Shown here piece after piece: positions 1-4,169 of a stretch of 5,913 nt of DNA. Below the pieces are notes generated by a model. That model did not search any database, was not told the DNA's origin, and saw nothing but the letters and a program-made list of their open reading frames with translations. The DNA is from an uncultured Thermoleophilia bacterium. GTDB lineage: Bacteria; Actinomycetota; Thermoleophilia; UBA2241. Position 1 is the first letter of the stretch. Each line of letters opens with the position of its first letter. The translations under genes and the position numbers were made by a program. The stretch covers positions 1-5,913 of the forward strand of contig CAIXSE010000873.1 in the NCBI GenBank assembly GCA_903921965.1, read 5' to 3'.

Positions 1-219
1 GAGATGCTGCGCCTGGTGACGTTCGTGCAGTCCGCCTCGGGGGCGCCCGAAGCCGCGATCCGTGAGTGGCTGGCCTACGGGATGCTCATGAACGTGGTCG
101 TCGCCATGGACCTCACCGACGTGGACGCCGACTGGGCCCGCCTGATGTGTCCGGTCAGCGGCGTGCAGCTCGCCGCGATGGCCGTGGACGCGGTGGGCAA
201 GGAGGCGCGGACCAGGTAG
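1..219 (+). CDS. C-terminal end of a probable TetR-family transcriptional repressor (5' end outside window)
   Basis: The reading frame is open from base 1 and stops at TAG 217-219, leaving the last 72 residues. The first ATG, at 4, has no ribosome binding site and is probably internal. The fragment is mainly helical and mixes hydrophobic and charged residues (EWLAYGMLMNVVVAMDL, then DVDADWARLM). This suits the ligand-binding and dimerisation half of a TetR-type regulator. The DNA-binding helix-turn-helix would lie upstream and cannot be seen. The assignment rests mostly on context: the next gene is a DHA2 drug exporter on the same strand, and the 146-bp gap holds a dyad-symmetric site typical of TetR-family operators. 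If correct, the protein would repress the exporter, and perhaps itself, until a small molecule binds. Another helical protein remains possible. Confidence 0.5.
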   Translation, partial: EMLRLVTFVQSASGAPEAAIREWLAYGMLMNVVVAMDLTDVDADWARLMCPVSGVQLAAMAVDAVGKEARTR

Positions 220-271
220 ACGCGGGGCGGGCTGCCGGCTCCCGGCCGGACCCGCCCCTCTTCAGCTGCAA

Positions 272-295
272 GTAACTAAGCGAGCGCTAAGTCAC
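272..295. promoter_or_regulatory. Candidate TetR-family operator (imperfect palindrome)
   Basis: The core at 275-292 reads ACTAAGCGAGCGCTAAGT and has the form ACT-n-AGCG-nn-CGCT-n-AGT, with 14 of 18 positions symmetric. Including the flanks (272-295), 18 of 24 positions are symmetric. The site is AT-richer than its surroundings, lies 53 bp past the upstream stop codon and about 70 bp before the exporter start. TetR-family operators are commonly dyads of this size placed over the target promoter. I could not assign convincing -35/-10 boxes here, so overlap with the promoter is inferred. The natural partner is the regulator ending at 219. Confidence 0.6.
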
Positions 296-350
296 AGAAG
301 TGGCGAGTCGGTGTCGAGAGGAGAGGTCCGAGGGCCAGGCCCGGGACCGG

Positions 351-356
351 AAGGAG
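351..356 (+). promoter_or_regulatory. Ribosome binding site that decides the first exporter's start
   Basis: AAGGAG lies 9 nt before ATG 366 and 6 nt before GTG 363, but directly abuts ATG 357. That makes 357 and the far-upstream GTG at 300 poor starts, and favours 366 (or 363). Confidence 0.7.
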
Positions 357-365
357 ATGAGAGTG

Positions 366-1814
366 ATGAGTCAACGAGCCCTGACCCTGTGGACCTTCGT
401 GGTCACGAGCGTCGCCGTGTTCATGGTGTCGCTGGACAACCTGGTCGTGACCACCGCCCTGCCGGTGATCAAGGCCGACCTCGGCGCCGGCCTCAGCGGG
501 CTGGAGTGGACAGTGAACGCCTACACGCTGACGTTCGCCGTCCTGCTGCTCACCGGCGCCGCGCTGGGCGATCGGTTCGGGCGCAAGCGCATGTTCCTCG
601 TGGGCCTTGCGCTGTTCACGGCCGGCTCGGCGGCGGCGGCGCTCGCGCCGAGCATCGAGTGGCTCATCGCCGCCCGGGCCCTGCAGGGCGTCGGCGGCGC
701 CATCGTCACGCCGCTCACCCTGACCATCCTCTCCGGCGTGGTCTCGCCGAAGCGCCGTGGCATGGCGCTCGGCATCTGGGGCGGCGTCAGCGGCCTCGCC
801 GTCGCGCTCGGTCCCGTCGTCGGCGGCGCCATCGTCGAGGGCCTCTCGTGGCAGTGGATCTTCTGGCTCAACGTGCCGATCGGCCTCGTGCTGCTGCCCA
901 TCGCCTGGTCCCGCCTCAGCGAGTCCCGCGGTCCGAACCGCGCTCTCGACCTGACGGGCCTCGGCCTCGCGAGCGCCGGCCTGCTGGGCGTCGTCTGGGG
1001 CCTGGTGCGCGGCAACGAGCACGGCTGGACCAGTCTCGGCGTGGCCGGCCCGATCGTCGCCGGCGTCATCCTGCTGGTCGGGTTCGTCCTGTGGGAGCGG
1101 CGCGCGCCGGAACCCATGATCCCGCTGCGCTTCTTCCGCAGCCGCGCCTTCTCGGCAGCCAACGCCGTGTCGCTGCTCATGAGCTTCGGGATGTTCGGGG
1201 CGATCTTCCTGCTGGCGCAGTTCTTCCAGGTCGTGCAGGGGTATTCGCCGCTCGAGGCAGGGGTGCGGACGCTGCCGTGGACGGCCATGCCGATCCTGGT
1301 GGCGCCGATCGCCGGCGTGCTCAGCGACCGCATCGGCGCCCGGCCGCTGCTGGTGGCCGGGATGGCGCTCATGGCCGGCGGCCTTGCGTGGATCGCTGTG
1401 GTCACGTCTCCGACCGTCGCGTACATGGAGCTGGTGCCGGCGTTCGTCATGGCCGGCGTCGGCATGAGCCTGTACTTCGCGCCGGTCGCCAACCTGGTGC
1501 TGAGCACGGTGCGCCGCTCCGAAGAGGGCAAGGCGAGCGGCGTGAACAACACCATCCGCGAGGTGGGTGGCGTGTTCGGCGTCGCGGTGCTGGCCAGCGT
1601 GTTCAGCGCCCTGGGCGGCTACCTGAGCCCGCAGTCCTTCGTAGACGGCATGGTCGCGGCGGTGTGGGTCGGCGCGGCCGCGGTGGCCCTGGCGGCTGTT
1701 GCCGCGGTGGCCATCCCGCCGAAACAGGATGTGGTGGCTGACTCGGTGTCGCTCCTCGAGCGGCCGGACGGCGACCGGCTCGCGGCCGCGTGTGAGGCGG
1801 AGGCCGCGGCCTGA
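366..1814 (+). CDS. MFS transporter, DHA2 family (14-TM, EmrB/QacA-type drug exporter)
   Basis: A 482-residue inner-membrane protein, predicted to export drugs or other small hydrophobic molecules in exchange for protons. Family motifs are in order: motif D1 in TM1 (LDNLVV, with membrane-embedded D24), motif A in the TM2-3 loop (GDRFGRKR, 68-75), motif B in TM4 (R104, RALQGVGGA), the antiporter motif C in TM5 (ALGPVVGG, 147-154) and a late GVNNTIREVGG segment (392-402). Length and hydrophobic spacing fit the 14-helix DHA2 subgroup. A charged tail (451-482) should be cytoplasmic. The start at ATG 366 is set by AAGGAG at 351-356; GTG 363 is the alternative and adds one residue. It follows a probable TetR gene and a palindromic operator, so inducible efflux is likely. 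A strong hairpin begins 27 bp past the stop. The substrate cannot be read from sequence. Confidence 0.93.
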   Translation: MSQRALTLWTFVVTSVAVFMVSLDNLVVTTALPVIKADLGAGLSGLEWTVNAYTLTFAVLLLTGAALGDRFGRKRMFLVGLALFTAGSAAAALAPSIEWLIAARALQGVGGAIVTPLTLTILSGVVSPKRRGMALGIWGGVSGLAVALGPVVGGAIVEGLSWQWIFWLNVPIGLVLLPIAWSRLSESRGPNRALDLTGLGLASAGLLGVVWGLVRGNEHGWTSLGVAGPIVAGVILLVGFVLWERRAPEPMIPLRFFRSRAFSAANAVSLLMSFGMFGAIFLLAQFFQVVQGYSPLEAGVRTLPWTAMPILVAPIAGVLSDRIGARPLLVAGMALMAGGLAWIAVVTSPTVAYMELVPAFVMAGVGMSLYFAPVANLVLSTVRRSEEGKASGVNNTIREVGGVFGVAVLASVFSALGGYLSPQSFVDGMVAAVWVGAAAVALAAVAAVAIPPKQDVVADSVSLLERPDGDRLAAACEAEAAA

Positions 1815-1840
1815 CGGCCGCGCGGCCGGCCGCATGGCGC

Positions 1841-1878
1841 GAGGGCGGCGGACCCCGATGCTCGGGTCCGCCGCCCTC
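1841..1878 (+). terminator. Perfect 15-bp hairpin terminator after the first exporter
   Basis: GAGGGCGGCGGACCC (1841-1855) pairs perfectly with GGGTCCGCCGCCCTC (1864-1878) around an 8-nt loop. It begins 27 nt after the stop at 1814. There is no T-run afterwards, which is usual for actinobacterial intrinsic terminators. It should insulate the DJ-1-like gene from exporter transcription. Confidence 0.85.
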
Positions 1879-1911
1879 CCGCGTACGGCTCCGCGGGCAC
1901 ACCCCTGGCTT

Positions 1912-1941
1912 GCCGCAGCCCGTCTGCGGGCAGACTGCGGC
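1912..1941. repeat. Nested inverted repeat upstream of the DJ-1-like gene
   Basis: GCCGCAG (1912-1918) is the inverse complement of CTGCGGC (1935-1941), and between them GCCCG-TCTG-CGGGC forms a smaller hairpin. It lies 60-90 bp before the likely GTG start of the DJ-1-like gene. It could be an operator or a leader structure. In DNA this GC-rich, chance repeats are common. Confidence 0.35.
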
Positions 1942-2001
1942 CATGGGTGAGTGGGCGACAGCGGGCGGCCTGCGGCGTCCGCGCGGCGCGAGGCGCGCCG
2001 C

Positions 2002-2652
2002 GTGACGCTCGCAGTCGGCATCCTCCTGTACGACGGCGTCGAGCTGCTCGACTTCGCCGGACCCTACGAGGTCTTCACCGTCGCGTCGCGCGTGCGCCTG
2101 CGCGACGAGCCCGGCGCCGAGCCGCCGTTCGAGGTGTTCACCGTCGGCGCCGGGCCCGAGCCGGTCGTCACCCACGCCGGCCTGCGCGTGCTGCCCGACG
2201 TCGCCTTCGGCGCGCACCCGCCGGTCGACGTGCTGGTCGTCCCCGGCGGCGTCGTGGACGAAGCGCTCGCCGACCCCGGCATGGGCGACTGGGTCGCGCG
2301 CACATCGGCGCGGGCCGGACTCACCGCCTCCGTGTGCACCGGCGCCTTCCTGCTGGCCAGGGCCGGCCTGCTCGACGGGCGGCCGGCCACCACCCACTGG
2401 GAGGACGTCGACGACCTGCAGGCGCGCTTCCCGCGGGTCCGCGCCGTGCGCGGCTGCCGCTGGGTGGACGACGGCGACGTCGTCACCGCGGCCGGCATCT
2501 CCGCAGGCATCGACATGGCGCTGCACCTGGTGGTGCGGTTCGGCGGCCGCGAGCTGGCACTGCGCACGGCCGAGTACATGCAGTACGACTGGGAGGGCGA
2601 GCCTCCTCCGGGTGCGGAGGGAGCACGGACGCCGCCCCGGCCGGCGAGCTGA
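2002..2652 (+). CDS. DJ-1/PfpI superfamily protein, isonitrile hydratase-like (GATase1-like fold)
   Basis: A 216-residue cytosolic protein with a class I glutamine amidotransferase-like fold. It begins VTLAVGILLYDGVELLDFAGPYE, the usual opening of the isonitrile hydratase/AraC-associated subgroup. The likely active-site Asp is D17, and the nucleophile elbow is ASVCTGAFLLARAGLLDG with Cys112 followed by Thr113; later come ATTHW and the conserved GISAGIDMALHLV. Isonitrile hydratase turns R-NC into an N-substituted formamide and uses equivalent Asp, Cys and Thr residues, but the subgroup also includes proteins of unknown activity. GTG 2002 gives the canonical N-terminus; GTG 1951 in the same frame would add 17 unlike, Arg/Ala-rich residues. 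Neither has a strong ribosome binding site. There is no AraC-type DNA-binding domain. The last ~17 residues (Pro/Gly/Arg-rich) appear to be read from a decayed hemerythrin copy, and the stop codon lies inside it. Confidence 0.82.
   Translation: MTLAVGILLYDGVELLDFAGPYEVFTVASRVRLRDEPGAEPPFEVFTVGAGPEPVVTHAGLRVLPDVAFGAHPPVDVLVVPGGVVDEALADPGMGDWVARTSARAGLTASVCTGAFLLARAGLLDGRPATTHWEDVDDLQARFPRVRAVRGCRWVDDGDVVTAAGISAGIDMALHLVVRFGGRELALRTAEYMQYDWEGEPPPGAEGARTPPRPAS
2605..2620 (+). repeat. Hairpin that buries the relic Shine-Dalgarno sequence
   Basis: CCTCCG-GGTG-CGGAGG is a perfect 6-bp stem with a 4-nt loop, inside the 3' end of the DJ-1-like frame. The right arm contains GGAGG (2616-2620), which aligns with the ribosome binding site of the intact hemerythrin gene at 3412-3416. 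If the RNA folds this way, the relic site would be masked. Confidence 0.4.
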
Positions 2653-2746
2653 AGCGGGAGTGCGCGTACGTCCTCGTGGTCGTGGTGGCCATGGAGGACG
2701 AAGTCACGCGCATCGAGGCCGGGCCGCTCCGCGCGCGGAGCGCGTC
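2616..2746 (+). pseudogene. Decayed 5' fragment of a hemerythrin gene (relic of a duplication)
   Basis: Bases 2646-2723 match 3443-3520 of the intact hemerythrin gene without gaps at 64 of 78 positions (about 82%). The encoded stretch GELKRECAYVLVVVVAMEDE parallels DELKQEHVYVLMVVEAMEHE. A GGAGG at 2616-2620 lines up with the intact gene's ribosome binding site at 3412-3416. The position of the intact ATG reads GAC here, so the start is lost. The codon for His12, a predicted iron ligand, has become TGC (Cys). One base is missing near 2724-2726, after which 15 of 17 bases (2726-2742) match again in a shifted register; similarity ends near 2746. Eight of the 13 changed codons alter the amino acid, consistent with relaxed selection. 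The 5' part overlaps the DJ-1-like frame. No functional product is expected. Confidence 0.8.
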
Positions 2747-2750
2747 TGGC

Positions 2751-2787
2751 GCGGGCGGGAGGTGGTCTCTCCGAGACTCCCGCCCGC
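2751..2787. terminator. Bidirectional hairpin between convergent DJ-1-like and cupin genes
   Basis: GCGGGCGGGAG (2751-2761) pairs perfectly with CTCCCGCCCGC (2777-2787), and an inner TCTC/GAGA helix (2766-2769 with 2773-2776) extends it. It lies 9 bp past the cupin stop and about 100 bp past the DJ-1-like stop, a normal place for a terminator serving both strands. The rest of 2653-2795 holds only the hemerythrin relic. Confidence 0.75.
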
Positions 2788-2795
2788 CCCTCTCC

Positions 2796-3212
2796 TTACT
2801 CCGGCAGCGGCGCGGTGTCCCAGCCGGACGGCGCGAACGCCTCTCCCGGCTTCGCGCCGATCACGAACATCACCGTCCCCGCTTCCTTCGCCACGACGCC
2901 CCGGACGGTGTCCGGGTCGGGCACGTACAGGAAGGTACCGGCCGGAGCGTCGATCTCCTCGCCGTCCACGCGGTAGGTGGCGTGGCCGCTGACGATGAGG
3001 AACAGCTCCTCGTGCCCCACGGGCGTCTCGGTGTGGTCGTGCGTCAGCACGTCGCCGGCACTGCCGGCGCGCGCCAGGTTGGTCCCGAACGACCCGATGC
3101 CGAAGAAGCGGCGCACGGGCTTCCACTCGACGGTCGGGTGCTCCTCGTCCGGCTCCATCGGCAGGTCGTCGATGTGAGCCACGGTGTACCTGCGTTGTGC
3201 GTCCTCGGTCAT
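2796..3212 (-). CDS. Small single-domain cupin protein
   Basis: A 138-residue soluble beta-barrel protein, probably cytosolic, with no signal peptide or membrane segment. Cupin motif 1 is clear: G53-DVLTHDH-TETPVGHEE-LFLIVSG, giving H58, H60 and E69 with the expected six residues to G76. Motif 2 is G84-EEIDAPAGTFLYV; the position that normally supplies the last metal-binding His is Leu95. Metal binding may therefore be weak or use H58, H60 and E69 (or H67). Cupins of this size range from enzymes to ligand-binding stress proteins, and the sequence does not identify a substrate. Start: ATG at 3212-3210, preceded by GGGGAGG (3223-3217, minus strand) with a short 4-nt spacer. It stops at TAA, uncommon in DNA this GC-rich. 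It is divergent from hemerythrin and convergent with DJ-1, so it is monocistronic. Confidence 0.85.
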   Translation of the reverse strand: MTEDAQRRYTVAHIDDLPMEPDEEHPTVEWKPVRRFFGIGSFGTNLARAGSAGDVLTHDHTETPVGHEELFLIVSGHATYRVDGEEIDAPAGTFLYVPDPDTVRGVVAKEAGTVMFVIGAKPGEAFAPSGWDTAPLPE

Positions 3213-3242
3213 GGATCCTCCCCACGGTCGTCGCTGACCCGG

Positions 3243-3271
3243 AGCCTAGCACGTGCCGTCCCGGCGGCCAG
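3243..3271 (-). promoter_or_regulatory. Candidate promoter of the cupin gene
   Basis: On the minus strand, CTGGCC (3271-3266) and TAGGCT (3248-3243) are 17 bp apart. The second fits the actinobacterial -10 pattern TAnnnT; the first is a weak -35 (3 of 6). Transcription would start near 3236 and give a leader of about 24 nt ending in the strong GGGGAGG site. The 8-bp palindrome GCACGTGC (3249-3256) sits in the spacer and could be part of an operator. Confidence 0.4.
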
Positions 3272-3342
3272 GTCCACCCAAGACGGCCGTCCGCGCGACC
3301 CCCTGCGCGATCCCCCGAGCGCGACCCCTGCCGCTCCGCGAC

Positions 3343-3363
3343 CGTTGATCCTCGTCAATCGGC
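3343..3363. repeat. AT-richer inverted repeat upstream of hemerythrin
   Basis: CCG-TTGA-tcctcg-TCAA-t-CGG has two inverted arms of seven bases, with one unpaired T on the right side. It lies about 60-80 bp before the hemerythrin ATG in the 212-bp divergent spacer and is one of its few AT-richer patches. It could be a regulator site; TTGATC (3345-3350) could also act as a -35 box, but no good -10 sits at the right distance. Confidence 0.3.
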
Positions 3364-3411
3364 TTCTGATCGCGGGCGGAGCGGGGAAGCTAAGACGACA
3401 GAGCCCATCCC

Positions 3412-3416
3412 GGAGG
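3412..3416 (+). promoter_or_regulatory. Strong ribosome binding site of the hemerythrin gene
   Basis: GGAGG with an 8-nt spacer to ATG 3425. It settles the start codon against longer in-frame readings from upstream, and its counterpart is still visible in the relic at 2616-2620. Confidence 0.85.
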
Positions 3417-3424
3417 TGACGACG

Positions 3425-3970
3425 ATGCAGAGCCCCACCGACGAGCTGAAGCAGGAACACGTGTACGTCCTCATGGTCGTCGAGGCCATGGAGCACGAGG
3501 TCGCGCACATCGAAGCCGGCGGCGCCCCGCACGCGGAGCGTGTCGCCCAGATGATGGAGTTCACGCGGCGGTTCACCGACGGCTACCACCACTACAAGGA
3601 GGAGCAGGTGCTCTTCCCGGTGCTCGAGGAGCGTGACCGGGGGGCGGCCGGCCAGATCAGCATCCTCCTCAGCGAGCACGAGGCCGGCCGTGAGGCCGTC
3701 CGCGGCGTGCTCGACAACCTGCCGCGGGCGGACGAGGACGAGGCGGCGCGCGCCGCCGTCGGCGAGAACCTCAAGGTGTACGCGATGCTCCTCCGCTTCC
3801 ACATCAACAAGGAAGACACCGTGCTCTTCCCGCTGGCCGACGAGCTCCTGAGCGACCAGGAGGCGGAGCTGATGGCGGAGGACTTCGGTCACGCCGAGGA
3901 GGAGAGCGGCGCCGACCCCGCGCACTACCGCGCCCTCGCCGAGGCGCTCTCCGCCGCGCCTGCCGACTGA
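3425..3970 (+). CDS. Hemerythrin HHE cation-binding domain protein
   Basis: A 181-residue soluble four-helix-bundle protein. The ligand pattern of the HHE family is complete: H12 in helix 1, H55-x3-E59 in helix 2 (HHYKEEQVLFP), H85 in helix 3 (LLSEHEAGRE) and H126-x3-E130 in helix 4 (HINKEDTVLFP). The second and fourth segments resemble each other (H-x2-KE-x3-LFP), showing the two-fold repeat of the bundle. Such proteins hold a di-iron centre and are linked to oxygen, nitric oxide or peroxide sensing and to iron handling; which role applies here is unknown. An acidic tail (about 144-181) follows the bundle and contains His156 and His167. The start is fixed by GGAGG 8 nt upstream. It is divergent from the cupin and followed at once by a hairpin, so probably monocistronic. 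A decayed copy of its 5' end lies at 2616-2746. Confidence 0.92.
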   Translation: MQSPTDELKQEHVYVLMVVEAMEHEVAHIEAGGAPHAERVAQMMEFTRRFTDGYHHYKEEQVLFPVLEERDRGAAGQISILLSEHEAGREAVRGVLDNLPRADEDEAARAAVGENLKVYAMLLRFHINKEDTVLFPLADELLSDQEAELMAEDFGHAEEESGADPAHYRALAEALSAAPAD

Positions 3971-3972
3971 GC

Positions 3973-3990
3973 GCGGACCAGCGGGTCCGC
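3973..3990 (+). terminator. Short hairpin terminator after hemerythrin
   Basis: GCGGACC (3973-3979) pairs with GGTCCGC (3984-3990) around AGCG, starting 3 nt past the hemerythrin stop. The stem is short (7 bp) and lacks a T-run, so it may be leaky or act mainly as a 3' stabiliser. Confidence 0.55.
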
Positions 3991-4010
3991 CCGATCCGTT
4001 CCCGCTGCGC

Positions 4011-4039
4011 GGCACAGGCGGTCCGCGACGTGATACGGT
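4011..4039 (+). promoter_or_regulatory. Candidate promoter of the second exporter
   Basis: TGATACGGT (4031-4039) contains a TAnnnT -10 box (TACGGT, 4034-4039) with an extended -10 TGn in front. A weak -35 (GGCACA, 4011-4016; 3 of 6) lies 17 bp upstream. Transcription from about 4046 would give a leader of roughly 120 nt before ATG 4166. The preceding hairpin supports a separate transcription unit. Confidence 0.5.
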
Positions 4040-4050
4040 GGTGACGCCCC

Positions 4051-4116
4051 GCCGGCGCGACGCGGCCGGCGCCGACAGGTCCCTCCGCCCGCGCCCGATG
4101 TTGCGGGACGCCCGCA
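4051..4116 (+). other. Structured leader of the second exporter (two small hairpins)
   Basis: GCCGGC (4051-4056) pairs with GCCGGC (4065-4070), and TGCGGG (4102-4107) pairs with CCCGCA (4111-4116) around ACG. CTCCG at 4083-4087 is complementary to CGGAG (4153-4157), which carries the exporter's ribosome binding site. These could form alternative leader structures. In GC-rich DNA such short pairings often arise by chance. Confidence 0.3.
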
Positions 4117-4169
4117 CGAGGAACTCACCCAGACGTTGTCCAGATCCCTCCCCGGAGCGTGACGCATGA
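4098..4169 (+). CDS. Possible 23-residue upstream ORF (leader peptide) overlapping the exporter start
   Basis: ATG 4098 opens a 23-codon frame whose TGA (4167-4169) overlaps the exporter ATG (4166-4168) as ATGA, the classic arrangement for translational coupling. The peptide starts MLRDARTR and has six Arg, two of them encoded by AGG and AGA, which are rare in high-GC actinomycetes, and a Pro-rich PDPSP segment near its end. It resembles no protein I know. There is no Shine-Dalgarno sequence before ATG 4098, which is the main argument against it. GTG 4038 and 4041 are in the same frame upstream, but they lie inside or next to the predicted -10 box. Confidence 0.3.
   Translation: MLRDARTRNSPRRCPDPSPERDA

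Noticed and set aside
300..365. N-terminal extension of the first exporter from GTG 300 or ATG 357
   Set aside because: The extra residues are charged and unlike the family, GTG 300 lacks a ribosome binding site, and ATG 357 directly touches AAGGAG.
276..2021. Long open frame on the minus strand opposite the first exporter
   Set aside because: It is the antisense shadow of the exporter gene in high-GC DNA: Arg/His/Gly/Ala-rich with no recognisable domain, while the plus strand encodes an unmistakable DHA2 transporter.
2704..3252. Alternative minus-strand frame overlapping the cupin
   Set aside because: It is out of frame with the cupin, extends through the terminator hairpin and has no domain; the cupin frame has a ribosome binding site and motif 1.
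3362..3388. Stress-sigma-like promoter (GCTT, 17-nt spacer, GGGGAA) before hemerythrin
   Set aside because: The match to the actinobacterial SigB-type pattern is partial and G-rich strings are frequent here, so it is not strong enough to annotate.
1947..3419. 490-codon plus-strand frame across DJ-1, the cupin (antisense) and the divergent spacer
   Set aside because: It is Arg-rich noise over a real gene in another frame and a minus-strand gene. Its only meaningful part is the stretch matching hemerythrin, reported as a pseudogene.
3197..3424. 76-residue N-terminal extension of hemerythrin
   Set aside because: It would run through the cupin promoter region. ATG 3425 has an ideal GGAGG 8 nt upstream and gives the normal HHE N-terminus.
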